In this document: piece after piece, positions 16,660 to 24,306 of the stretch | Position numbering within the stretch: the stretch's first letter is position 1 | How the letters are laid out: each line of letters opens with the position of its first letter | Source of the DNA: an uncultured Clostridia bacterium | GTDB lineage: Bacteria; Bacillota; Clostridia; Christensenellales; Aristaeellaceae | DNA length: 64,000 bases | Assembly (NCBI GenBank): GCA_934636105.1 | Contig: CAKTZR010000003.1 | Location: 142,320 to 206,319 of the forward strand | Direction: 5' to 3' | Translations under genes and position numbers: made by a program | The notes under the pieces: model-generated | Databases searched by the model: none | The model's input: the letters and a program-made list of their open reading frames with translations, nothing else | Told to the model about the DNA's origin: nothing

Positions 16660-17709
16660 ATGGCAAACAGGGATCGCGGTCTGACGCCCATGGAACTGAG
16701 CAGCTTCTGCTCGGAAATCGCCCTCATGCTTGGGGCGGGCATGCCGCTGTATGCGGGCATGGAAGCGCTGGAAAAGACCTATGAAAACGACGCGCACGCC
16801 GATCTTTATCACCAAGTCAGCGAGACGCTGACGCAGACGGGTTCTCTGCGCGACGCGCTGGAGGAGACGTACGCCTTTCCGAAGTATCTGGTGGAGATGT
16901 GCGGTATCGGCGAGCGCACGGGCCATCTGGAGGACGTGATGCAGGGGCTTTCCGTCTATTATGAGCGCGAGAGCCGCATCCGTCAGGCCGTGCGCAGCGC
17001 GGTGACCTATCCGCTGGTGCTTTCGGTGATGATGGTGCTAATTCTACTGGTGCTGATTCTCAAGGTCATGCCGGTGTTCCGGCGCGTGCTGGGCAGCATG
17101 GGCGTGGCGATGACGGCCACGGGCAATGTGATGATGAACGTCGGCACGATCATCGGCTGGGTGGTGCTGGCGCTGGTGCTCGTCTTTGCGCTGGCGGCGC
17201 TGGTCTGCGTGCTGCTGCTTCAAAGCGGAAAGCGGGAACAGGTGCTCGCCGCGCTGCAAAAGGCGTTCCCGCCGCTGCACAGATTGAGCCTGCGGCTGGC
17301 TTCTTCCCGCGCGGCTTCCGTGCTGGCGATGATGCTTTCCAGCGGCTTCCCGCTGGAGCAGGCGCTTGAAATGGTGCCGCTGGTTCTGCCGGACGCGGAA
17401 GCGGCGAACGAAATCGCCAAAATCCGCGAAAAGATGGGCGAGGGCGTGTCCTTCTCCGACGCGCTGACTGGCAGCACGCTGTTTGATGAAATCCATCGCC
17501 AGATGCTGCGCATGGGCATTGCCGCCGGACGCGAGGATCAGGTGATGAGCAAGATTGCCGAGACCTATGAGCAGCAGGTGGAGGAAGGCATTTCCAGCCT
17601 GGTTTCCATCATCGAGCCGACCATGGTTGCCGCGCTTTCCATCGTCATCGGCGCGGTGCTGCTTTCCGTCATGATGCCGATGGCCGGCATTATTTCCAGC
17701 ATTCTGTAA
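16660..17709 (+). CDS. pilC: Type IV pilus/type II secretion inner-membrane platform protein (PilC/GspF)
   Basis: 349-residue polytopic membrane protein that forms the platform engaged by the motor ATPase. Two T2SSF domains are visible: the first about 10-130 (FCSEIALMLGAGMPLYAGMEAL, GERTGHLEDVMQGLSVYYE) and the second about 205-325 (LSSGFPLEQALEMVPL, GIAAGREDQVMSKIAETYEQQVEE). Transmembrane segments lie near 118-145, 160-190 and 320-348. The ATG at 16660 follows AGGAAAGGG; the frame is open to an earlier GTG without an RBS. It is the first gene of a tight operon ending with pilT. Confidence 0.9.
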   Translation: MANRDRGLTPMELSSFCSEIALMLGAGMPLYAGMEALEKTYENDAHADLYHQVSETLTQTGSLRDALEETYAFPKYLVEMCGIGERTGHLEDVMQGLSVYYERESRIRQAVRSAVTYPLVLSVMMVLILLVLILKVMPVFRRVLGSMGVAMTATGNVMMNVGTIIGWVVLALVLVFALAALVCVLLLQSGKREQVLAALQKAFPPLHRLSLRLASSRAASVLAMMLSSGFPLEQALEMVPLVLPDAEAANEIAKIREKMGEGVSFSDALTGSTLFDEIHRQMLRMGIAAGREDQVMSKIAETYEQQVEEGISSLVSIIEPTMVAALSIVIGAVLLSVMMPMAGIISSIL

Positions 17710-17730
17710 GGCCGAAGGGAGGGGCTTCGC

Positions 17731-18057
17731 GTGAAAACAAAAAAACATGGCCTTGCGCGCGGCCTCGCGCTCACGCTGGCGGTGTTTGCCGCGCTTTTCG
17801 GCGGGGCTGTGGCGGCGTTTCAGAAAATCGGATCATCCTCGGAAACGATGGAGGAACAGCTCGTGCTTGACGCCGTGCGCAGCGCCGCGCTGACCTGCTA
17901 TGCGGTGGAGGGCGCGTATCCCCAATCGCTGGAGGAGCTGGAGCGCGGCTACGGCCTGGCCTATAACAAGGATGCGTACATCGTCTCCTACGATGCGTTC
18001 GCGTCGAATATCATGCCGGATATTCAGGTGCTCCGAAAGGGGGCTGAACAGCCGTGA
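17731..18057 (+). CDS. Pilin-like protein 1
   Basis: 108 residues with GTG start after GGGAGGGG. A basic N-terminus and one hydrophobic helix (about 12-30) precede a periplasmic-side domain containing CYAVEGAYPQSLEELERGYGL, a pattern seen in GspG/major-pilin-like proteins (YPxSLxEL). A canonical prepilin cleavage site (G followed by F/M and +5 Glu) is not evident, so processing is uncertain. Its 3' end overlaps the next gene by 4 bases. Confidence 0.6.
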   Translation: MKTKKHGLARGLALTLAVFAALFGGAVAAFQKIGSSSETMEEQLVLDAVRSAALTCYAVEGAYPQSLEELERGYGLAYNKDAYIVSYDAFASNIMPDIQVLRKGAEQP

Positions 18058-18530
18058 TGAAGACGAAAAGCCACAGCATTTCCGGCGCGTTCGTGTTCAT
18101 GCTGCTGGGCGTGTTCGCCGTGTTTTCCATGCTGCTGGTCGTGCTCGGCGCGCAGGCGTACCGCACAACCGTGGACGACGCGGCCGCACATACGCAGAAG
18201 CGCATTGTGACGGCGTTTGTCCGCAACGCGGTGCGCGCGCAGGATGAGCGGGGCGTCATCGCCGTGGAGGATCACGACGGCCTGCCCGTGCTGGCGCTTT
18301 CCAGTGAGCTGGACGGCGAGCGCTATGCGCAGTATATTTACAGCTTCAACGGCAAGCTCTGCGAATTGTTTACCTCGGCGGAGTATCCGTTCGCGCCGGA
18401 GGACGGCGAGGCGGTCTGCAACGCGCAGCGCTTTGAGCCGACGCTTGAGGGCAATCTGCTGACCGTCCGCGTGACGGATGAGAACGGCGATTCGTCCACC
18501 GTGTATATCGCGCGCCGCTGTGCGCAGTAA
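18054..18530 (+). CDS. Pilin-like membrane protein 2 (DUF4860-like)
   Basis: 158 residues, GTG at 18054 (or the ATG at 18057), overlapping the previous stop. One N-terminal hydrophobic segment (about 10-36, GAFVFMLLGVFAVFSMLLVV) is followed by an extracellular domain with helix 40-65 and beta-rich remainder. The layout is that of minor pseudopilins. The resemblance to DUF4860 proteins found in clostridial type IV pilus operons is from memory, not searched. RBS AAGGGGG is about 9 bases upstream of the GTG. Confidence 0.6.
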   Translation: MMKTKSHSISGAFVFMLLGVFAVFSMLLVVLGAQAYRTTVDDAAAHTQKRIVTAFVRNAVRAQDERGVIAVEDHDGLPVLALSSELDGERYAQYIYSFNGKLCELFTSAEYPFAPEDGEAVCNAQRFEPTLEGNLLTVRVTDENGDSSTVYIARRCAQ

Positions 18531-18540
18531 GGGGATGACG

Positions 18541-18945
18541 ATGGTGAAACACAACCAGCTGAATACCCTGCTGATGGAAATCCTGATCGTGGTGCTGTTC
18601 TTTGCGCTCTGCTCCACGGTGATTCTGGATGTGTTCGTCGGCGCGCATAACCAGAGCGCGCGCGCAGGCGTGCAGGCCGACGCGCTGACGGAGGCGCAGA
18701 GCCTGATCGACAGGCTCTACGCGGCGGACGCGCGGGAAGATGTGCTGCGTCAGAGCGGCTTTTTTGAAAACGGCGACGGCACGTGGCATTTGGACAGCGG
18801 CGCATATGACCTGCTGGTGACGCTCGACGAGGAAACGCGCCCCGCCGGAACGCTGGAAACCGTGCGGGTGACGGCGCTGGAGGATGAGCAGACGCTCTTT
18901 ACCCTGCCTTCCGCGCGCTATGTGCAAGGGGAGGTGGCCCCGTGA
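18541..18945 (+). CDS. Pilin-like membrane protein 3
   Basis: 134 residues. The ATG at 18541 is chosen because AAGGGG precedes it by 6 bases (an ATG two codons earlier abuts the RBS). The N-terminus NTLLMEILIVVLFFALCSTVI is a hydrophobic helix with a Glu early in the segment, reminiscent of the +5 Glu of type IV pilins, followed by a helical stretch and a short beta-rich globular part. Probably a minor pseudopilin of GspI type. Overlaps the following gene by 4 bases. Confidence 0.55.
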   Translation: MVKHNQLNTLLMEILIVVLFFALCSTVILDVFVGAHNQSARAGVQADALTEAQSLIDRLYAADAREDVLRQSGFFENGDGTWHLDSGAYDLLVTLDEETRPAGTLETVRVTALEDEQTLFTLPSARYVQGEVAP

Positions 18946-19418
18946 ACCAGAGAGAATACCGCATCGGGCCGGGCGCGGCTTCGCTGATGCTGCTGGTCGT
19001 CGTGCTGAGCATGAGCGTGCTGGGCATGCTGGCGCTGATGAGCGCAAGGTCGGACGAAAATTTGAGCCTGCGCAGCGCCGAGGTCGCGCGGCAGGTCGCC
19101 GAGCTGAACGTTTCGGCGGAACGCTCGATGGCTGAACTGGACGCTGTTTTGACGGACGCGGCCAGGTCGGCGCAGAATGATGAAGATTATCTGACGCGGG
19201 TTGAAGCGGCGCTCGGCGACGCCATGACGCTGGAGGGGCGCATTGTGTCGTGGCAGGAGACCAACGACGAGGGCCGCACGCTGGCCTGCGCGGTGGAGCT
19301 TCAGACGCTCGGCACATTCCCGCGCTTTGAACGGACGGCGTATCATCTGGTGATCGACGAAGGCGCGATGGAGGGGGAAGACCTGCTCTTTGGCGCCGGA
19401 TACATAGGGGAGCTGTAA
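18942..19418 (+). CDS. Pilin-like membrane protein 4
   Basis: 158 residues, GTG start overlapping the preceding TGA. An N-terminal hydrophobic segment (about 10-31, GAASLMLLVVVLSMSVLGMLAL) leads to a long helix with repeated VARQVAELNVSAERSMAELD and a beta-rich C-terminus. This resembles PilX/GspK-type minor proteins, which start with a serine/glycine-rich pre-helix and SLMLLVVVLSMSVLGM-like core. Placed directly before pilT with one base between. Confidence 0.55.
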   Translation: MNQREYRIGPGAASLMLLVVVLSMSVLGMLALMSARSDENLSLRSAEVARQVAELNVSAERSMAELDAVLTDAARSAQNDEDYLTRVEAALGDAMTLEGRIVSWQETNDEGRTLACAVELQTLGTFPRFERTAYHLVIDEGAMEGEDLLFGAGYIGEL

Positions 19419-19419
19419 C

Positions 19420-20484
19420 ATGGAACTGACGCAAATCCTGCAAAAGGCGCTGGAAATCGGCGGCTCGGATATCTTCCTGATTCCCGGCTCTCCGGCGACG
19501 GCCAAGGTCAAGGGACATTTGGAGCAGCTGACCGCGGAAAAGCTTCTGCCGGATGACACGGCCCGCATGATTGAGCAGGCGTATAAAATGGCTGGCGAGC
19601 ACACCGACGAGCTGCTCCACCGCGACGGCGACGACGATTTTTCGTTTTCGCTCGATCGGCAGGCGCGTTTCCGCTGCAACGCCTATAAGCAGCGCGGCAC
19701 GCTGGCGGCGACCTGCCGCGTCGTGACCTTTGGTCTGCCCGCCCCGAATGCGCTGCACATTCCGCCGATGGTGATCGATCTCGTTTCTTCCTGCCGAAAC
19801 GGCATGGTGCTCGTCACCGGCCCGGCCGGCAGCGGCAAGAGCACGACCCTCGCCTGCATGGTAGACCGCATCAACACGACGCAGGACGTGCATATCATCA
19901 CCATCGAAGATCCGATTGAATATCTGCATGCCCATAAGCGCTCGCTGGTCAGCCAGCGCGAAATCCCCAACGACGCCTGCTCGTTTGCGCGCGCGCTGCG
20001 CGCGGCGATGCGCGAAGCGCCGGACGTGATTATGCTCGGCGAAATGCGCGATTATGAAACCGTGCAGACGGCGCTGACCGCGGCGGAAACCGGCCATCTG
20101 CTGCTTTCCTCGCTGCACACGGTGGGCGCGGCCAAGACCATCGACCGCATTATCGATACCTTCCCCGCCAACCAACAGCAGCAGGTGCGCGTGCAGCTCT
20201 CCATGGTGCTGCGCGCGGTCGTCAGCCAGCGGCTTGTGCCGACGGTGGACGGCACGCAGGTGCCCGTGTTCGAGGTGATGACGATCAATCCCGCCATTCA
20301 GAACATGATTCGAGACGGCAAGACCTTCCAGATCGACAACGTGATCTATGGCGGCGCGGCGTCGCAGGCGATGCTCTCCATGGATAACGAACTCATCCGT
20401 CTGGCCAAGGAAGGCCGAATTACGAAAGAAGCGGCGCAGCTTTACGCCGTCAATCCGGATATGCTGCGCAAGCGGCTGATCTGA
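19420..20484 (+). CDS. pilT: PilT-type motor ATPase
   Basis: 354-residue hexameric AAA-like secretion ATPase of the PilT branch. Walker A GPAGSGKST (134-142), the Asp-box EDPIEYLH (163-170), Walker B VIMLGEMRD (203-211) and the His-box SSLHT (230-234) are intact. Length and the absence of an N1 domain or a tetracysteine zinc motif point to PilT rather than the assembly ATPase PilB/GspE. In known systems PilT drives retraction; here it is the only motor gene in the cluster, so it may serve for extension as well, or PilB may be encoded elsewhere. Confidence 0.92.
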   Translation: MELTQILQKALEIGGSDIFLIPGSPATAKVKGHLEQLTAEKLLPDDTARMIEQAYKMAGEHTDELLHRDGDDDFSFSLDRQARFRCNAYKQRGTLAATCRVVTFGLPAPNALHIPPMVIDLVSSCRNGMVLVTGPAGSGKSTTLACMVDRINTTQDVHIITIEDPIEYLHAHKRSLVSQREIPNDACSFARALRAAMREAPDVIMLGEMRDYETVQTALTAAETGHLLLSSLHTVGAAKTIDRIIDTFPANQQQQVRVQLSMVLRAVVSQRLVPTVDGTQVPVFEVMTINPAIQNMIRDGKTFQIDNVIYGGAASQAMLSMDNELIRLAKEGRITKEAAQLYAVNPDMLRKRLI

Positions 20485-20504
20485 TTGCGAAGGAGGTTCT
20501 TCCT

Positions 20505-21770
20505 GTGCGCGATATCATCCGTATTCAGATGATGGGCGAATTTGTCATTTACCTCAACGAGCGGCAGGCCGATCACATGGTCAACAAATCCCGAAAGGGA
20601 CTGGCGTTGATCGAATATCTGATTGTGGCTCACGGGCAGCCGGTCTCCAACCAACGGCTTCTCTCCGCGTTTTGGGGCGACGAAAGCGTGACCAATCCGG
20701 AGAACGCGCTCAAGACGCTGATTAGCCGCGTGCGCGCGATGCTCAATCAGGTTTCGCCGGACTTGGGCGGCTGCATCGTCGCCGACCGCGGCGCGTATCA
20801 CTGGGAATGCCTGCCGGAGATGACCATCGACCTGTACGAATTGGAGGATATCTTCAACCAGCTTCAGGATATGCGCGACAGCGAGCGCAAGCACGCGCTC
20901 TGTCGCCGGATGATGCAGCTCTACCGCGGCTCGCTGCTGCAAAAGAGCGAGCTAAACGAGTGGGTTTTCCCCCGCGCGACGGCGCTGCACCATCAATATG
21001 TTGCCGGGGTTTACGGCTATATCGAAATGCTCAAGCAGAGCGGCAAAGCCGAGGACGAGCAGGAGCTTATCAGCGTCTGCCGCAGCGCGCTGGAGCGCGA
21101 GCCTTTTGACGACCGCATTCACATCGAGCTGATGCGCGCGCTGCTCAAAACCAACAACGCCACCGAGGCCAAGGCGCAGTTTGAAGAAGTGATGCACCTG
21201 CATTATCACTATCTGAATGTGAAGCCGAGCCGGGAGCTGATGGAGTTTTACGACGAAATCGTCGAAGCCAGCAAGAACATCGAGTTCAACCTGGAAACCA
21301 TCTGCCGTCAGCTCTATCAGAGCAGCCGGGAGCAGGGCGCGTTCATCTGCGACTTCCCGGTGTTCAAAGAGATTTTCAATTTGCAGATCCGCAACATCGA
21401 GCGGCTGGATTCCACAATGTTCCTTGCGGTCATCATGGTTTCCAAGATCAACGGGGAGCAGATGGAGAGCATCAAGCAGGAAAACGTGATGCGCGGCCTG
21501 ATGGAAATTCTGCGCACCAACCTGCGCAAGGGCGACGTGATTACGCATTTCTCCCCGACGATGGTCGCCATGCTGCTGCCGACCGTGGATTACAGCACGG
21601 GCGACAGCGTGATGGAGCGGCTGAAACAGAAGTTTTATCAGGCGTATCCGAATTCCAACGTGCTGTTCAGCTACCGCATCGCGCCCCTGACGGCGCAGAT
21701 GGCCGGTGTGGAGCCGCAGAAGGCTCGGCGCGCCCGAAGCAAAACGACAAGAAAAAAGAAAGGCGAGTAA
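20505..21770 (+). CDS. SARP-like regulator: winged helix, BTAD and a C-terminal GGDEF-like remnant
   Basis: 421 residues, GTG start after GGAGG. Residues about 1-95 form an OmpR/PhoB-type winged helix (KSRKGLALIEYLIV, NALKTLISRVRAML). About 100-250 is the bacterial transcriptional activation (BTAD) TPR-like domain (ALEREPFDDRIHIELMRALL, KPSRELMEFYDEI). The C-terminal 140 residues (MEILRTNLRKGDVITHFSPTMVAMLLPT) have the outline of a GGDEF fold but lack the GG[D/E]EF motif. A basic tail RARSKTTRKKKGE ends the protein. It follows pilT by 20 bases, so it probably belongs to the pilus transcript and may regulate it. Confidence 0.8.
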   Translation: MRDIIRIQMMGEFVIYLNERQADHMVNKSRKGLALIEYLIVAHGQPVSNQRLLSAFWGDESVTNPENALKTLISRVRAMLNQVSPDLGGCIVADRGAYHWECLPEMTIDLYELEDIFNQLQDMRDSERKHALCRRMMQLYRGSLLQKSELNEWVFPRATALHHQYVAGVYGYIEMLKQSGKAEDEQELISVCRSALEREPFDDRIHIELMRALLKTNNATEAKAQFEEVMHLHYHYLNVKPSRELMEFYDEIVEASKNIEFNLETICRQLYQSSREQGAFICDFPVFKEIFNLQIRNIERLDSTMFLAVIMVSKINGEQMESIKQENVMRGLMEILRTNLRKGDVITHFSPTMVAMLLPTVDYSTGDSVMERLKQKFYQAYPNSNVLFSYRIAPLTAQMAGVEPQKARRARSKTTRKKKGE

Positions 21771-21776
21771 ATCTAC

Positions 21777-22124
21777 ATGAACAAAGAGATCATCGAGCAG
21801 GCGAAAAACCTGATTGCGGCGCATTCCTGCTGCCAGGAAGCGAAGGACGCGGCCAATGCGTGGCTGAACGCTGTCGGCACGGCGGATGAGAAGGAGAAGG
21901 CCAAGGCGCTTGTCGCCGAGCTGGAAGAGGATATCATGCCCATCGACGGGCTGATCGGCTTCGCGGTTTCCGACATGGGCGCGAAGGTCTTCGGCGCGGA
22001 CAAGGCCAAGGAAGTGCTCGCCCACGCGGAAGCCATCAAAGCCGCGGGCGCGAAGTATTGCGACTGCCCGGCCTGCGCGGCGTGCGAAGCGATTTTGAAG
22101 CACAAGGATGAATTGATCGGTTAA
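21777..22124 (+). CDS. Small cysteine-rich conserved protein
   Basis: 115 residues, soluble and mostly helical. N-terminal SCC (17-19) and a C-terminal CDCPACAAC cluster (about 95-103) suggest metal or Fe-S binding, or disulfide redox chemistry. The central segment ELEEDIMPIDGLIGFAVSDMGAKVFG is strongly patterned. Similar short clostridial proteins carry an Hsp90-related name in databases, which this sequence does not justify: it has no GHKL ATPase domain, and a true htpG is at 57.3 kb. It is six bases after the SARP-like gene and is the last gene before a terminator. Confidence 0.65.
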   Translation: MNKEIIEQAKNLIAAHSCCQEAKDAANAWLNAVGTADEKEKAKALVAELEEDIMPIDGLIGFAVSDMGAKVFGADKAKEVLAHAEAIKAAGAKYCDCPACAACEAILKHKDELIG

Positions 22125-22145
22125 AAGCGAATCAAGTAAACAAAG

Positions 22146-22184
22146 CCCATCCGCTCGATGAAACCGGGCGGATGGGTCATTTTA
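22146..22184 (+). terminator. Terminator of the pilus-region operon
   Basis: Perfect 9-bp stem CCCATCCGC/GCGGATGGG with a 13-base loop, followed by TCATTTTAT. The rest of the gap to 22328 holds only small GC-rich inverted repeats, such as GCGCGCATGCGCG near 22209. Confidence 0.75.
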
Positions 22185-22328
22185 TATATACGACATTCCG
22201 ATGGAGGGGCGCGCATGCGCGTCCGCTTTTTGTGCAAAATCTGTTTTTTGCTCATTTACAGTACACAATAAGCAAAGCGGAGGCGTGCGTGCAGGCTTCG
22301 GCGGAAATGCATGCAGGCTCAGCCTGCC

Positions 22329-22877
22329 TTACAGCACCTCGATCTGGCACGAGCGCATGGTTTCCAGCGCGGCTTCATGCTTTTGCGGGGTGACGCCCGC
22401 GCAGAGCACGCTGTTTACGGTCAAATCGGCTTCGGGCAGGGCGGCCTTGATGAGCAGGGCGTTGGAAATGACGCAGATGTCCGTGCACACGCCGCAAAGC
22501 TCGACATGAAAACCTTTGCCTGCAATCGCGCCCTTTTCGGCGGCCAGCGCGCAGACATAGTCGCACAGCGCCGTCGAACCGAAGGTCGGCTTTTCAAAGG
22601 ACATCATGCCGCGCGCGCACTCCTTCGCGATGTCCGGCTCCAGCGCCCAGCCGGGCGTATCTCGGATGCAGTGCGGCACGGGCAGAAAGCGCCCCTCGCG
22701 GGTATCCATATAATGATCCTCATGGGTATCGAGGGTGAAGACGACCTGCGTGTTTTCCGCTTTGGCCTGCTGAATGCGCGCGCAGACGGCGGGCACAATG
22801 GCGCGCGCCTGTTCGCTGCCCAGCGCGCCGGAAACGAAATCGCGCTGCATATCGACGACGATGAGAAGATCGGTCAT
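22329..22877 (-). CDS. Isochorismatase-family cysteine hydrolase, nicotinamidase-like
   Basis: 182-residue cytoplasmic amidohydrolase. The catalytic triad is complete: Asp9 in VVDMQRDF, Lys96 in FEKPTFGS, Cys135 in GVCTDICV. The metal-binding region THEDHYMDTREG (51-62) has the Asp/His pattern of nicotinamidase PncA (usually DWH), so nicotinamide deamidation for NAD salvage is the best guess; other amides are possible. GGAGG precedes the ATG by 11 bases. Divergent from cggR across about 155 bases. Confidence 0.8.
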   Translation of the reverse strand: MTDLLIVVDMQRDFVSGALGSEQARAIVPAVCARIQQAKAENTQVVFTLDTHEDHYMDTREGRFLPVPHCIRDTPGWALEPDIAKECARGMMSFEKPTFGSTALCDYVCALAAEKGAIAGKGFHVELCGVCTDICVISNALLIKAALPEADLTVNSVLCAGVTPQKHEAALETMRSCQIEVL

Positions 22878-22954
22878 ATCGAGAAAGCCTCCTGAAAATG
22901 ATATAAGAATTGTTTATTCGGCGCTTGAGAAAAAACTCCTGCCTGGGCTTTAAC

Positions 22955-22983
22955 TTGCGAAGAAACGGAATTTATGCTACACT
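22955..22983 (+). promoter_or_regulatory. Sigma-A promoter for cggR
   Basis: TTGCGA-17-TACACT. The sequence around the -10 (ATGCTACACTA) recurs at the pgk promoter. Confidence 0.6.
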
Positions 22984-23034
22984 AATCGGGACAAAAAATG
23001 AACGCGGGAGAAAACAAGCCCACGGGCTTGCGCA

Positions 23035-24069
23035 ATGGATATGGACACGTCGATTCTCAACACACTTTCCCTGATTGCCCCGGATTTGATGGAGGAAATG
23101 GAGCTGCGCACGCTGATTTTGGAGCGCGTCGCGGCGCTGGAGCCGATTGGCAGGCGGGCTTTGGCCGCGCGGCTGCATCTGGCCGAGCGGGAGGTTCGCG
23201 CGGCTGCGGAAGCGCTGAAAAAGGCGGGCTGTCTCACGCAGAGCGCTTCGGGCATGGAATTGACCCCGCAGGGGCAGAGTTTGGTGGAGACGGCGCGGAC
23301 AGTCAGCGGCGGCCGGCGGACGCTGTCGGGCATTGAGCTTTCGCTGTCGCAGACGCTGGGCGTGGAGCGGGTCTGCGTCGTCCACGGCGATGCGGATATC
23401 GATTCCGGCGTGCTGGAGGAGGTGGCGCGCGCGGCGGCGCGGCAGATTCGCTTCCTTTTGCAGGGTGCGCACGTGATGGCGGTGACGGGAGGCCGGACGG
23501 TTGCCAAAACGGCGGAGGCCATCACGGTGGCCGCGCCGATGGAGATCACGGTCGTTCCGGCGCAGGGCGGCATGGGCGGCGGCATCAGCACGCAGGCGAA
23601 CACGGTCGCCGAGCGGTTTGCCCAGAAGCTGGGCGGATATTATCGGTTTCTGCATCTGCCGGACGGGCTTTCTGAAGCGGCGGCGGACGAGTTGGCACGC
23701 CTGCCGCAGGTACGTGAGCCGCTGGAGCTGGTGCGCCATGCGGATGTGCTGCTTTACGGCATTGGCCGGGCGATGGATTTGGCCCAGCGGCGCGGCTTGA
23801 GCCGGGCGGAGCAGGAGGCTTTGCGCGAAGAAGGCGCAGTGGCGGAAGCGCTGGGCTTCTATCTGAACGCGGAAGGACACGTGGTCGGCGGCGGCTCGTC
23901 GCTGGCCTTCAAGCCGGAGGATATCGGAAGAAAGAACCATGCGGCGGCGGTTGCGGCGGGACGCGCCAAGGCGGAAGCGATTTTGGCGGTCTGCGCGCAT
24001 CATCCGCACAAGCTGCTGGTCGTGGACGAGGGCGCGGCATTGCGGATGCTGGAGCTTTTGCGCCCGTGA
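23035..24069 (+). CDS. cggR: Central glycolytic gene regulator (SorC/DeoR family)
   Basis: 344 residues. An N-terminal HTH (about 20-75, GRRALAARLHLAEREVRAAAEALKKAG by pattern) is followed by the SorC-type sugar-phosphate-binding domain with VTGGRTVAKTAEAI (about 160), VVPAQGGMGGGISTQANTVAE (about 176-196) and GIGRAMDLA (near 240). In Bacillus, CggR represses the gapA-pgk-tpi-pgm-eno operon and is released by fructose-1,6-bisphosphate. Its place directly before pgk-tpiA-gpmI supports the call. The ATG at 23035 has no close Shine-Dalgarno; GGGAG at 23006 is separated from it by a perfect AAGCCC-AC-GGGCTT hairpin, which could fold to bring the two together. Confidence 0.85.
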   Translation: MDMDTSILNTLSLIAPDLMEEMELRTLILERVAALEPIGRRALAARLHLAEREVRAAAEALKKAGCLTQSASGMELTPQGQSLVETARTVSGGRRTLSGIELSLSQTLGVERVCVVHGDADIDSGVLEEVARAAARQIRFLLQGAHVMAVTGGRTVAKTAEAITVAAPMEITVVPAQGGMGGGISTQANTVAERFAQKLGGYYRFLHLPDGLSEAAADELARLPQVREPLELVRHADVLLYGIGRAMDLAQRRGLSRAEQEALREEGAVAEALGFYLNAEGHVVGGGSSLAFKPEDIGRKNHAAAVAAGRAKAEAILAVCAHHPHKLLVVDEGAALRMLELLRP

Positions 24070-24111
24070 GCATGAAATTTGCGGAGTCAGCGCCATTCTT
24101 TGCGCAAATCT

Positions 24112-24140
24112 TTGACAATCTCGGCAAAAAATGCTACACT
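24112..24140 (+). promoter_or_regulatory. Sigma-A promoter for pgk-tpiA-gpmI
   Basis: TTGACA-17-TACACT. It gives the glycolytic genes a promoter of their own separate from cggR. Confidence 0.75.
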
Positions 24141-24306
24141 AGAGACGTTCGGCCGGGCGCCTGTCCGGTCGGCAAACGGTTTGAAACGCCGCGGCACGCG
24201 CGGCTTTCTTCCATCGGCATTTTTGGGGGATGCCGACGGATATAAAACCTCAATCTATCATGGAGACCCAAGAAATTGGAACCAAATTGAAATGGAGGAA
24301 TGACCC
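24141..24306 (+). other. Structured 5' leader of pgk
   Basis: About 150 bases of untranslated leader with GCCGCG-GCACG-CGCGGC (24189-24205, followed by TTTCTT) and TCGGCAT...ATGCCGA (about 24214-24237). A GGCCGGGCGCC...CCGGTCGG segment right after the start site may be the CggR operator. Function is inferred from position only. Confidence 0.4.

Noticed and set aside
22172..22895. Short plus-strand open frames next to and across the isochorismatase gene
   Set aside because: The first part is terminator and inverted-repeat sequence and the rest is antisense to a gene with an intact catalytic triad.
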